Source: BOKV01 sp041739465 (GTDB lineage: Bacteria; Pseudomonadota; Alphaproteobacteria; Rhizobiales; Rhizobiaceae). Taken from it: a stretch of DNA of 64,000 nucleotides. A model generated the notes under the pieces. It searched no databases and had not been told where the DNA came from. It was given only the letters and a program-made list of their open reading frames with translations. This document shows, one piece after another, positions 25,493 through 33,725 of this stretch. The DNA lies in the NCBI GenBank assembly GCA_041739465.1, contig JBGSNX010000023.1:1-64000 (forward strand), read 5' to 3'. Each line of letters starts with the position of its first letter. Position 1 is the first letter of the stretch. The position numbers and the translations under genes are program-made.

Positions 25493-26203
25493 ATGCGTCC
25501 ATCGCGACGAGCCCCGGACGAATTGCGCGCTGTTTCGCTGGAGCGCGGCTTTGCCCGTCATGCGGAAGGCTCGTGCCTTGTACGCTTCGGCGATACCCAC
25601 GTGCTTTGCACCGCATCGCTCGAAGAGAGGGTGCCGCCATGGTTGCGCGGTGGCGGCAAGGGCTGGGTGACAGCAGAATACGGCATGTTGCCACGCTCGA
25701 CCCATGAGCGCATGCGCCGAGAAGCCAGTTCCGGCAAACAATCCGGCCGCACCCAGGAGATCCAGCGGCTGGTCGGCCGCTCGCTTCGGGCGGTGGTCGA
25801 TCTCGTCGCATTGGGCGAAAAACAGATCACCATCGATTGCGATGTGCTTCAGGCGGATGGCGGAACCCGCACGGCTGCCATTACCGGCGGCTGGGTTGCG
25901 TTGCACGACTGCATCGAGTGGATGCGTGCGCGCAGCATGGTTTCCGGCACGGTGTTGAAAGACCATGTCGCTGCCATTTCCTGCGGCATTGTTGAAGGAG
26001 TCCCGGTTCTTGACCTCGACTACACCGAGGATTCGTCCGCCGGCACCGATGCGAACTTCGTCATGACCGGCTCAGGCGGCATTGTCGAAATTCAGGGTAC
26101 CGCTGAAGGCGCGCCGTTCAGTGAGGCCGAGTTGCAGGCGCTGATGGACCTTGCCCGCAAGGGAATCGGCCAGTTGGTCGGCATGCAGAAACTGGCGATC
26201 TGA
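25493..26203 (+). CDS. rph: Ribonuclease PH
   Basis: RNase PH is a phosphorolytic 3'-5' exoribonuclease that trims tRNA precursors. The 236-residue product starts MRPSRRAPDELRAVS with AGGAG nine bases upstream. Family landmarks are GWVTAEYGMLPRSTHER, RTQEIQRLVGRSLRAVVD, the phosphate-site GGTRTAAITGGWVAL and DLDYTEDSSAGTDANFVMT. It opens the rph-rdgB-hemW operon, divergent from hrcA. Confidence 0.97.
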   Translation: MRPSRRAPDELRAVSLERGFARHAEGSCLVRFGDTHVLCTASLEERVPPWLRGGGKGWVTAEYGMLPRSTHERMRREASSGKQSGRTQEIQRLVGRSLRAVVDLVALGEKQITIDCDVLQADGGTRTAAITGGWVALHDCIEWMRARSMVSGTVLKDHVAAISCGIVEGVPVLDLDYTEDSSAGTDANFVMTGSGGIVEIQGTAEGAPFSEAELQALMDLARKGIGQLVGMQKLAI

Positions 26204-26225
26204 GCACCGGAAACAATGGGTCAAC

Positions 26226-26879
26226 ATGCGCAAGCTTGAAGGGCAGCAACTGATCGTGGCCACCCACAACAAGGGCAAGGTCGCAGAGATCAACGATCTT
26301 ATTGCGCCCTTTGGCCTTGTTGCCCGTTCAGCCGCTGAACTTGGCTTGCCTGAGCCTGAAGAGACCGGCACGACCTTTGAGGAAAACGCCTTCATCAAGG
26401 CCATGTCGGCAGCAAAGGCGACTGGACTTCCGGCGCTTTCCGATGATTCAGGTCTTTGCGTTGATGCGCTCGATGGTGCACCGGGTGTCTACACCGCTGA
26501 TTGGGCGCAGATGCCCGATGGCGGCCGGAATTTTGCAGCAGCCATGCAAAAGGTCGAGGATGCACTCGGCAACGCCGGAGCTTTGGAGCCTGAAAAGCGC
26601 ACCGGACGTTTTGTCGCCGTTCTGTGCCTCGCCTGGCCCGATGGTCACGCCGAGTATTTCCGCGGCGAGATCGAAGGAACCTTGGTCTGGCCGCCGCGCG
26701 GGACCCGCGGATTTGGCTATGACCCTGTGTTTCTGCCGGAAGGTCATTTACAGACTTTCGGTGAGATGGATGCCAGCGCGAAGCATGGCTGGGAAGCAGG
26801 GCGCGGCGATCTGGGACTTTCGCACCGGGCTCGTGCCTTCGCAAAGTTTGCCACCGCCTGCCTTGGGGCGCCAGCATGA
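26226..26879 (+). CDS. rdgB: dITP/XTP pyrophosphatase (RdgB/HAM1)
   Basis: Removes non-canonical purine nucleoside triphosphates such as dITP and XTP. The 217-residue protein has LIVATHNKGKVAEI at the N-terminus, TTFEENAFIKAMSAAKATGL, SDDSGLCVDALDGAPGVYT and the C-terminal GYDPVFLPEGHLQTFGEM, all HAM1-family motifs. The ATG at 26226 lies 23 bases after the rph stop. Its stop overlaps the start of hemW by 4 bases. Confidence 0.96.
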   Translation: MRKLEGQQLIVATHNKGKVAEINDLIAPFGLVARSAAELGLPEPEETGTTFEENAFIKAMSAAKATGLPALSDDSGLCVDALDGAPGVYTADWAQMPDGGRNFAAAMQKVEDALGNAGALEPEKRTGRFVAVLCLAWPDGHAEYFRGEIEGTLVWPPRGTRGFGYDPVFLPEGHLQTFGEMDASAKHGWEAGRGDLGLSHRARAFAKFATACLGAPA

Positions 26880-28033
26880 CCCAGGCACCAGCGGAAGGTT
26901 TCGGCGTTTATGTGCACTGGCCGTTTTGCGCAGCCAAATGCCCCTATTGCGACTTTAACAGCCATGTTCGCCACCGGCCTGTCGAGCAGGAGGTGTTCGT
27001 TGAGGCGCACCTTCGCGAAATCGCCCACATGGCTGCGTTGACGCCGGGCAAGACGGTAACCAGCATTTTCTTTGGCGGCGGCACCCCCTCGCTGATGGAG
27101 CCTGCAACCGTCTCGCGGATTCTGGATGCAATAGCTGCAAACTGGACTCTGGCCTCCAATGCCGAAATCAGTCTTGAGGCCAATCCTTCAAGTGTGGAGG
27201 CAGACCGCTTTCGCGGCTACCGTGCGGCGGGCGTGAACCGGGTGTCGCTCGGCGTGCAGTCTCTGGACGACCAGCAATTGAAGTTTCTGGGACGCTTGCA
27301 TTCTGTCGATGAGGCGATGAAAGCGATCGGGCTGGCACGCGAGATTTTCCCCCGCCTTTCGTTTGACATGATCTATGCAAGGCCGGGCCAGGATGCTGCC
27401 GATTGGGAGGCCGAATTGAGGCGCGCCATGGCGCTGGCTGCCGATCATTTGTCCTTGTACCAGCTGACAATCGAACCGGGCACACCCTTTTTCGACCTGC
27501 AGGCGCGCGGGCGGCTGGCCATACCCGACGAGGAAAGCGCAGCCAGCATGTACGAATTGACGGCAGCCATCACCGCTGCCGCCGGGCTTCCCGCCTATGA
27601 AATTTCCAACCATGCTGCACAAGGTGGCGAGTGCGCACACAACATGGTCTATTGGCGCTATCAGGACTATGCCGGCATTGGCCCCGGCGCACATGGCCGC
27701 CTGACGCTGGATGGCAACAAGCACGCCACCGCTACCTTGAAAAACCCCGAAGCCTGGTGGCAGGCGGCAATGACTGCAGGCCATGGCATGGAAGTCTTTG
27801 AAGCGCTTTCAGGCAATGAAGCTGCCGACGAGATGCTGCTGATGGGCCTTCGCCTGCGCGAAGGCATTCCACTTGCGCGATATGGCCAGATGAGCGGACG
27901 CGAACTGGATCCGGAGCGGTTTGCATTCCTTGAAGCGCGCGGCTTTGTCGAACGCATTGGCGGCGGACGCGTTCGCGCCACTCAGGCAGGCTTTCTGGTT
28001 CTCGATGCCGTGGTTGCAGACATCGCAGCCTGA
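26876..28033 (+). CDS. hemW: HemW-type radical SAM heme chaperone
   Basis: A radical-SAM family protein of 385 residues. The cluster motif CAAKCPYCDFNSHVR (CxxxCxxC) lies at about residues 19-33 in a VYVHWPFC context, followed by SIFFGGGTPSL and GVNRVSLGVQSLDDQQLKFL. The HemN C-terminal domain closes the protein. HemW relatives act as heme chaperones rather than coproporphyrinogen oxidases; the extra Cys after CxxxCxxC that marks true HemN is absent. It is the third gene of the rph operon and converges with the lipoprotein gene downstream. Confidence 0.92.
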   Translation: MTQAPAEGFGVYVHWPFCAAKCPYCDFNSHVRHRPVEQEVFVEAHLREIAHMAALTPGKTVTSIFFGGGTPSLMEPATVSRILDAIAANWTLASNAEISLEANPSSVEADRFRGYRAAGVNRVSLGVQSLDDQQLKFLGRLHSVDEAMKAIGLAREIFPRLSFDMIYARPGQDAADWEAELRRAMALAADHLSLYQLTIEPGTPFFDLQARGRLAIPDEESAASMYELTAAITAAAGLPAYEISNHAAQGGECAHNMVYWRYQDYAGIGPGAHGRLTLDGNKHATATLKNPEAWWQAAMTAGHGMEVFEALSGNEAADEMLLMGLRLREGIPLARYGQMSGRELDPERFAFLEARGFVERIGGGRVRATQAGFLVLDAVVADIAA

Positions 28034-28048
28034 ACCGTCCAACCAAGC

Positions 28049-29263
28049 TTAAGAAGCGTTGCGCCCGAAACTGGTTGGCGCAGGCGCGACAATCTTTCCG
28101 ACGTTTTTTTCGACCTGATAGATCGCAAGTCCCCGCTCTGCTGTTCCGTTCGCTGTCATTCGGAAAATTCCGTTGATGCCGATATAGCCATTGGGCGTTT
28201 CCATCGCTTGCGGCTGGAACGCACTTTCAGGACCGGCGCTGCGGATGAGGTTGGTCGAAAGCGTGATCGAATCATAGCCAAGCGCGGCCCAGACATTGGG
28301 CTTGGTGCCGTATGCCGCCTCGTATCGCTTGGCAAAATCGCCAAACCGCGAGAGATCGCGGCCTGGATAAAGTGCGCCCTCAAGCTGCGGTTCCTTGAAC
28401 GCCACGCTTTCCCACTGGCCCGATCCCAGGATCAGCTTGCCGACCACGTCAATCGACTTCTTCCTCAGGGACTGCATCATGGCATTGGGGATTTCGCCCC
28501 CTTCCGGGATGTAGATTGCATCTGAACCGGCAATCAGCGGTGCGGCAGTTGTCAACGCCTGCTCGATGGACGCCACCGAGCGCTCGTAACGCACGATCTG
28601 TACATTGGCGCCCGCCGCCCCGGTTTCCTGCCGAAGGGTTGCTTCCCGGATGGCCCCTTCCGAGTTTGAGGGAAGGAACGCAATGAACGACCGCGCACCG
28701 CGCGAAAGTGCATATCGAACGATACGCGAGGTGTCGGCTTGTGGCGTGTAGGAAAGCAGGTAGACGCCGCGCTTGGCGTTGGATGTGTCGGTGGAAAACG
28801 CGATCATGGTCCGGCCGGCCGGCAAGGTGATACCGGAAGCTGCCGATACATTGGCTGCAAATACCGGCCCCAGAATTGCTGAAGAACCTTCGCGTACTGC
28901 TTCACTTGCCGCGGCCTGCGCGCTGGCCGGTTGTCCGGCATCATCCTTGATGACCAGTTCAAGATCGGCTTCGCCAAAATCCTTGAGCGCCATCAGCGCG
29001 CCGTTGCGGATTTCATTGGCAACAATTGCACCGTTGCCGGGCGCAGATTTTGGAATGAGCAATGAGATGCGTACCGGGCCGCGACCAAACACTTCCCCGT
29101 TGGGATTGGGTGTTTTGGCAATCTGGGACGGATTGGTCGACAATTGCGACTGCGGGCCAACCCCAAGATCGGAAGATTGGCAACTGGCAAGCATGGCAAG
29201 GCCAGCAATTGCCGCCATTCCAGCCCAAAGCCGAGAGTTCAGTCCTGATTTTGCCCCGCGCAT
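28049..29263 (-). CDS. Periplasmic-binding-fold lipoprotein (penicillin-binding protein activator family)
   Basis: A 404-residue predicted outer- or inner-membrane lipoprotein. The signal peptide ends in the lipobox LASC (Cys about residue 28) after AGMAAIAGLAM. The mature part is a type-1 periplasmic binding fold: ISLLIPKSAPGNGAIVANE at the start, GSSAILGPVFAANVSAAS, then VWAALGYDSITLSTNL. This is the rhizobial relative of the LpoA family and the Leu/Ile/Val-binding fold. LpoA activates PBP1a in E. coli; whether this one does is inference. The gene is divergent from rsmI, as lpoA is from rsmI in enterobacteria, which supports the label. Confidence 0.85.
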   Translation of the reverse strand: MRGAKSGLNSRLWAGMAAIAGLAMLASCQSSDLGVGPQSQLSTNPSQIAKTPNPNGEVFGRGPVRISLLIPKSAPGNGAIVANEIRNGALMALKDFGEADLELVIKDDAGQPASAQAAASEAVREGSSAILGPVFAANVSAASGITLPAGRTMIAFSTDTSNAKRGVYLLSYTPQADTSRIVRYALSRGARSFIAFLPSNSEGAIREATLRQETGAAGANVQIVRYERSVASIEQALTTAAPLIAGSDAIYIPEGGEIPNAMMQSLRKKSIDVVGKLILGSGQWESVAFKEPQLEGALYPGRDLSRFGDFAKRYEAAYGTKPNVWAALGYDSITLSTNLIRSAGPESAFQPQAMETPNGYIGINGIFRMTANGTAERGLAIYQVEKNVGKIVAPAPTSFGRNAS

Positions 29264-29385
29264 TTCAATCTGCCTTTCCAGCCTGCACCGGTCACAATTG
29301 ACGACCAGCGCAACGCACGCCACACACTTTCACGAAATGGCACGTCACATTCTGGCGAATGTGCGCCCCGCACCATTTCGGGGAT

Positions 29386-29415
29386 TTATCATGCCACCAA
29401 CAATGCCTGTACCAA
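29386..29415 (-). promoter_or_regulatory. Possible promoter of the lipoprotein gene
   Basis: TTGGTA and TGATAA on the leftward strand, 18 bases apart, lie about 120 bases upstream of the lipoprotein start in the divergent lipoprotein-rsmI gap. A small hairpin (CCCCG/CGGGG) at about 29366-29383 lies just downstream of it. Confidence 0.3.
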
Positions 29416-29507
29416 AAGGCATTTTAGCGGCAATGGATTGGCGTTGATGTAAAACGCGAAAAACTGCAAGGGTTTTACGCGAGAATCTATCCTTGGGAGT
29501 CGGATTG

Positions 29508-30395
29508 ATGGCTGGTTTCGTTCTCAACGGAACACTTTTTCCTGCCCGCGCGCAGGAGCCCGGGCTCTATGTGGTCGCCACTCCCATCGGCAATTTGCGC
29601 GACATAACGCTGCGCGCGCTCGAAACTCTCGCCTCGGTAACGCTGGTTGCCTGCGAAGACAGCCGCGTTTCCGGCAAATTGCTCAAGCACTTCGGAATGT
29701 CGACAAAGCTGGTTTCCTACCATGAGCACAATGCGCAGCAAGCTGGCGAAAGATTGCTCGATGCCATCAGGTCGGGCTCAAGTGTGGCATTGATCAGCGA
29801 CGCGGGCACGCCGCTGGTTTCTGATCCCGGGCAAAGGCTGGTGGCAGCCGCCCGCGAGCAGGGCCTGCCGGTATGGCCAATTCCCGGCCCCAGCGCGCCC
29901 ATCGCAGCACTCAGCGCCAGCGGGCTTTCGTCAACCGCATTCATGTTCTGCGGTTTTCTGCCGACAAAGGAAGGCGCCCGACGTACCCGCTTGCGCCAAT
30001 TGCGTTCTGTGCCTGCCACATTGGTTTTTTTCGAAAGCCCGAACCGCCTCGACCGGGCGTTGTCAGATATGGTGCTGGAACTGGGCCCGGACCGCGAGGT
30101 CGCCATTTGCCGCGAGATCACCAAACTGCACGAGGAAATGGTGCGCGGCTCCGCCGCTGAACTTGCAGCAGACTGGGCTGGCAAGCCGGTGAAAGGGGAA
30201 ATCGTTCTTCTGGTGGGCCCTCCGCAAGCGGAGACTGCGATGGACCCCGACAGCCTGCTGGAAGATTTGATGCCGCGCATGAGCCTGAGCGATGCGGTGG
30301 CGGAAGCCACAAGACTGACCGGCCAGCCACGCAAGCTGGTCTATGCGCGTGCCCTGCATCTTTCAGGTGCTGCCAAACCGGAAAAAGACGCCTGA
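29508..30395 (+). CDS. rsmI: 16S rRNA (cytidine-1402-2'-O)-methyltransferase RsmI
   Basis: RsmI methylates the ribose of C1402 in 16S rRNA. The tetrapyrrole-methylase fold begins GLYVVATPIGNLRDITLRAL, with EDSRVSGKLLKHFGM, ALISDAGTPLVSDPGQRLV and PIPGPSAPIAALSASGL as family motifs. The 295-residue start at 29508 (MAGFVLNGTL) has GGGAG eleven bases upstream. Its stop overlaps the yraN start (TGATG). Confidence 0.95.
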   Translation: MAGFVLNGTLFPARAQEPGLYVVATPIGNLRDITLRALETLASVTLVACEDSRVSGKLLKHFGMSTKLVSYHEHNAQQAGERLLDAIRSGSSVALISDAGTPLVSDPGQRLVAAAREQGLPVWPIPGPSAPIAALSASGLSSTAFMFCGFLPTKEGARRTRLRQLRSVPATLVFFESPNRLDRALSDMVLELGPDREVAICREITKLHEEMVRGSAAELAADWAGKPVKGEIVLLVGPPQAETAMDPDSLLEDLMPRMSLSDAVAEATRLTGQPRKLVYARALHLSGAAKPEKDA

Positions 30396-30784
30396 TGGCG
30401 CGGAAGAAAAAGCCGGGCCAGCCCCAGACCAAGCCCCAGACCAAACTCCAGGCTCTGGACAGGGGGCGCAACGGCGAGTTGCTTGCCGTGCTGTATTTGC
30501 GGCTGCGTGGATGGCGCATTGCCGAGCGGAATTTTCGCTGCCCTCGCGGCGAGATCGACATCATCGCGCGCAAGGGCAATCTGGTGGCATTCATCGAGGT
30601 CAAGGCGCGCCCTTCGGTTGACGCGGCGGTGGCCGCTGTTGGCGGCACATCTCGCCAGCGCATCGCCGCCGCCGGCCGTGAGTGGATATCGCGCCAACGC
30701 GATTGCGATGCTTTGTCCTGGCGACACGACATCATGGCGGTACGTCCATGGCGATTGCCAACACATTTGCCTGATGCCTTCTGA
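30395..30784 (+). CDS. YraN/UPF0102 family endonuclease-like protein
   Basis: A 129-residue protein of the UPF0102 family with a predicted PD-(D/E)XK nuclease fold. It has GRNGELLAVLYLRLRGWRI, then FRCPRGEIDIIARKGNLVAF and FIEVKARPS; the Glu-Asp and E-x-K residues of the fold are present. Biochemical function in alphaproteobacteria is not established. Translation is coupled to rsmI through a 1-base overlap. rsmI-yraN-gshB is a conserved order. Confidence 0.88.
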   Translation: MARKKKPGQPQTKPQTKLQALDRGRNGELLAVLYLRLRGWRIAERNFRCPRGEIDIIARKGNLVAFIEVKARPSVDAAVAAVGGTSRQRIAAAGREWISRQRDCDALSWRHDIMAVRPWRLPTHLPDAF

Positions 30785-30860
30785 TGCCATTGCCAAGACC
30801 GGCTCCCAGCCACTATTGAAGCCAAAGCCCTGAAAGCCTTGAAACGGAGGAATGACCCGC

Positions 30861-31799
30861 ATGGCCCTGAAAATAGGCATCCAGATGGACCATGTCTCCA
30901 CGATCAACATCAGGGGCGATTCCACCTTCGCCCTGGCGCTGGAAGCGCAGGCGCGGGGCCATGAACTGTACCACTACACGCCCGACCGGCTTCAGATGCG
31001 CGGCGGAAGTGTCGAGGCGGCACTCGAAAGACTGGATGTTCGCGACGAAGCGGGCAATCATTTCAGCCTCGGCGAGAAAGTCACCAGCGATCTTTCAACC
31101 CTCGACGTGGTTCTGCTGCGGCAGGACCCGCCATTTGACATGGCCTACATCACCTACACCCACATTCTGGAGCGCATTCATCCCCGTACGCTGGTGGTGA
31201 ACGACCCGGCTGCCGTGCGCAATTCGCCCGAGAAAATTCTGGTGACCGAATTTCCGCAATTGATGCCCGATACGCTCATTACCCGCGATTTTGAGGCAAT
31301 CCGCGCATTTCGGCGCGAATTTGGAGATATCATCGTCAAACCACTGTACGGCAATGGGGGTGCGGGCGTGTTCCGCATTGCCGATGGCGACCAGAATCTT
31401 TCCTCGCTGCTGGAGGTCTTCGGTTCGATGTTCCGCGAACCGCTGATTGCCCAGCGCTATCTTTCTGATGTGCGCAAGGGCGACAAACGCATCATTCTGG
31501 TCGACGGGGAGCCGGTCGGGGCGATCAACCGCGTTCCATCCGAAGGGGAGGCGCGTTCCAACATGCATGCTGGCGGGCGGCCCGAACATGCCGAGCTGAC
31601 AGCCCGCGAAAAGGACATCTGTGCCCAGATCGGCCCGCGCCTCAAGCAACTCGGATTCATTTTTGTCGGTATCGACGTCATTGGCGACTACCTGACCGAA
31701 ATCAACGTGACCTCGCCAACCGGCATACGCGAGGTGAAACGGTTTTCAGGCACCGACATTGCCGCGCTTGTTCTGGATGCTATCGAGCGCCGCCGCTGA
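30861..31799 (+). CDS. gshB: Glutathione synthetase
   Basis: Second enzyme of glutathione synthesis, joining glycine to gamma-glutamylcysteine. The ATP-grasp protein of 312 residues shows LRQDPPFDMAYITYTHILE, IIVKPLYGNGGAGVFRI, RIILVDGEPVGAINRVP and FVGIDVIGDYLTEINVTSPT. GGAGGA sits directly before an upstream ATG at 30852 but nine bases before the ATG at 30861 (MALKIGIQMD), so the latter is the better start. It follows yraN by 76 bases. Confidence 0.96.
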   Translation: MALKIGIQMDHVSTINIRGDSTFALALEAQARGHELYHYTPDRLQMRGGSVEAALERLDVRDEAGNHFSLGEKVTSDLSTLDVVLLRQDPPFDMAYITYTHILERIHPRTLVVNDPAAVRNSPEKILVTEFPQLMPDTLITRDFEAIRAFRREFGDIIVKPLYGNGGAGVFRIADGDQNLSSLLEVFGSMFREPLIAQRYLSDVRKGDKRIILVDGEPVGAINRVPSEGEARSNMHAGGRPEHAELTAREKDICAQIGPRLKQLGFIFVGIDVIGDYLTEINVTSPTGIREVKRFSGTDIAALVLDAIERRR

Positions 31800-31843
31800 A
31801 ATCTGGGCCTTGGTACACAAGCAGAACAGAAGGCTCCGGGCCA

Positions 31844-31980
31844 GGTTTCCTGATTGGGTTTATCAACCGGTTTTCAACAGGAAGCCACTTTTGTTCTTTT
31901 CGTAACCTGTTGAAAATGTTTGAATTAATCATGTTTGTCGTCAAGTTTACATTTTCAGGTAAACTTTGAGTTCTTTTTTT
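31844..31980 (+). repeat. Overlapping inverted repeats in the AT-rich gshB-comM gap
   Basis: Three inverted repeats lie in the 283-base gap, which holds no gene. (A) GGTTTCCTG at 31844-31852 pairs with CAGGAAGCC at 31878-31886, with one G-T pair. (B) TTTTCAACAGG at 31871-31881 is a perfect complement of CCTGTTGAAAA at 31906-31916. (C) AAGTTTAC at 31943-31950 pairs with GTAAACTT at 31959-31966, followed by seven T at 31974-31980. A and B share CAGG and cannot form together. C resembles a weak rightward terminator. Confidence 0.65.
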
Positions 31981-32082
31981 GTTCTTTACAGTCTTTTTCA
32001 GGCATGCAATGGTTGCAGCCAGTAAAAGATAGCGTCAGGGTTAGGGCCGCGGCGGCTCTTTCCCCGCCACAGGGGGCGGACA

Positions 32083-33612
32083 ATGGTTGCGCGGGTAAAG
32101 ACGGTTGCATTTCACGGAATTGATGCAGTGCCGGTGGACGTCCAGGTGATGATCCAGCCCGGCAATGTCGTGATGAACATTGTCGGCCTTGCAGACAAGG
32201 CGGTTGCCGAAAGCCGGGAGCGGGTGCGTGCCGCGCTGCACGCCTCCGGTCTGGCGATGCCGGCAAAGCGCGTCACTGTGAACCTTGCCCCCGCAGACCT
32301 TCCCAAGGAAGGCAGCCACTATGATCTGCCGATAGCGCTGGGCTTGATGGCCGCCATGGGTGCAATTCCGGCTGATGTTCTGGAGGAATATGTGGTGCTT
32401 GGCGAATTGTCGCTGGATGGCACCATCACTGCAATTGCCGGAGCGCTGCCTGCCGCCATTGGTGCAAATGCACTGGGCAAGGGCCTGATCTGTCCGGCCG
32501 ATTGTGGGCCTGAAGCGGCTTGGGCTGGCGAGGGCATGGACATCATTGCTCCGCGCAGTCTCGTGGCGCTGGCCAATCATTTTCGCGGTACGCAGGTTCT
32601 TTCCCGACCTGAGCCAGCCATTCGCCAGGCAGTCGGCAGCCTTCCCGACCTTGGCGACATCAAGGGCCAGGAGACGGCCCGCCGCGCGTTGGAAATTGCC
32701 GCTGCCGGTGGCCACAACATGCTTATGGTCGGCCCGCCGGGCTCCGGGAAATCCATGTTGGCGGCCCGCCTTCCGGGCATCTTGCCGCCACTGGGTCCAC
32801 GCGAATTGCTGGAAGTCTCGATGATCGCCTCGATAGCCGGCGAACTTGCCGGTGGGCGGCTGAGCGATCGGCGGCCGTTTCGCCAGCCCCATCACTCCGC
32901 CTCGATGGCCGCAATGGTGGGTGGCGGCTTGCGCGCCCGTCCGGGGGAGGCGTCGTTGGCACACAATGGCGTCTTGTTTCTCGATGAACTGCCCGAGTTT
33001 TCAGCGCAAGTACTGGATTCGCTGCGCCAGCCGCTTGAATCGGGTGAGACGATGATCGCAAGGGCCAATCACCGCATCACCTATCCCTCGCGTTTCCAAC
33101 TGATTGCGGCGATGAACCCTTGTCGTTGCGGCATGGCGGGCGAGCCGGGACACAGCTGCAAGCGCGGCGTGCGTTGCGCGCAGGACTACCAGGCGCGGCT
33201 GTCGGGACCGTTCCTGGATCGCATCGATTTGCGCGTTGAAGTGCCTGCGGTCAGTGCATCGGACCTGCTTGCTCCCTCGCGTTCGGAAACAAGTGGCGTG
33301 GTCCTGCAACGGGTTTTGCGAGCCCGCAAACTTCAAAGCGAGCGTTACGGCGAAATGGGCGTTACCGCCTTTACCAATTCCGCAGTTTCCAACACAGTGA
33401 TCGAAACTGTCGCCGCACCCGAACGCTCCGGTGCACAATTGTTGAAGGATGCGGCAGACGCCATGCGTTTTTCCGCCCGCGCATACCACCGGATATTGAA
33501 GGTCGCCCGAACCATTGCCGACCTTGATGGCGCGCCGGATGTGGGTCGCATCCACATTGCCGAAGCCATAGCCTACCGCATGTCAGCCGAGCGCCTTGCC
33601 GCAGCGGCCTGA
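32083..33612 (+). CDS. comM: ComM/YifB family Mg-chelatase-like AAA+ ATPase
   Basis: ComM-family hexameric helicase involved in branch migration during natural transformation in gamma-proteobacteria; its role here is unproven. The 509-residue protein has the N-terminal ChlI-like domain (DVQVMIQPGNVVMNIVGLAD, NLAPADLPKEGSHYDLPIA), Walker A GPPGSGKSMLAARLP (about residue 220), Walker B NGVLFLDELPEF, the zinc-like AMNPCRCGMAGEPGHSC loop, and the Mg_chelatase_C domain (SARAYHRILKVARTIADLDG). It starts at the ATG at 32083 after the structured gap behind gshB. Confidence 0.93.
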   Translation: MVARVKTVAFHGIDAVPVDVQVMIQPGNVVMNIVGLADKAVAESRERVRAALHASGLAMPAKRVTVNLAPADLPKEGSHYDLPIALGLMAAMGAIPADVLEEYVVLGELSLDGTITAIAGALPAAIGANALGKGLICPADCGPEAAWAGEGMDIIAPRSLVALANHFRGTQVLSRPEPAIRQAVGSLPDLGDIKGQETARRALEIAAAGGHNMLMVGPPGSGKSMLAARLPGILPPLGPRELLEVSMIASIAGELAGGRLSDRRPFRQPHHSASMAAMVGGGLRARPGEASLAHNGVLFLDELPEFSAQVLDSLRQPLESGETMIARANHRITYPSRFQLIAAMNPCRCGMAGEPGHSCKRGVRCAQDYQARLSGPFLDRIDLRVEVPAVSASDLLAPSRSETSGVVLQRVLRARKLQSERYGEMGVTAFTNSAVSNTVIETVAAPERSGAQLLKDAADAMRFSARAYHRILKVARTIADLDGAPDVGRIHIAEAIAYRMSAERLAAAA

Positions 33613-33725
33613 GGCATTTGTCCATTTCCAGAAAGGGAATTTAAACCGCGCCGTGCTATCGAAACGGCTTGTCGGCGTGCGAACAGGCTTTCTGCAGCGC
33701 AAGCGTCCTCAAGAAGGCTTCAAAG

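Noticed and set aside
31861..31916. Replication-origin-like DnaA boxes in the gshB-comM gap
   Set aside because: The repeated TCAAC/GTTGA words do not match the TTATCCACA box, and there is no dnaA, hemE or repABC context.
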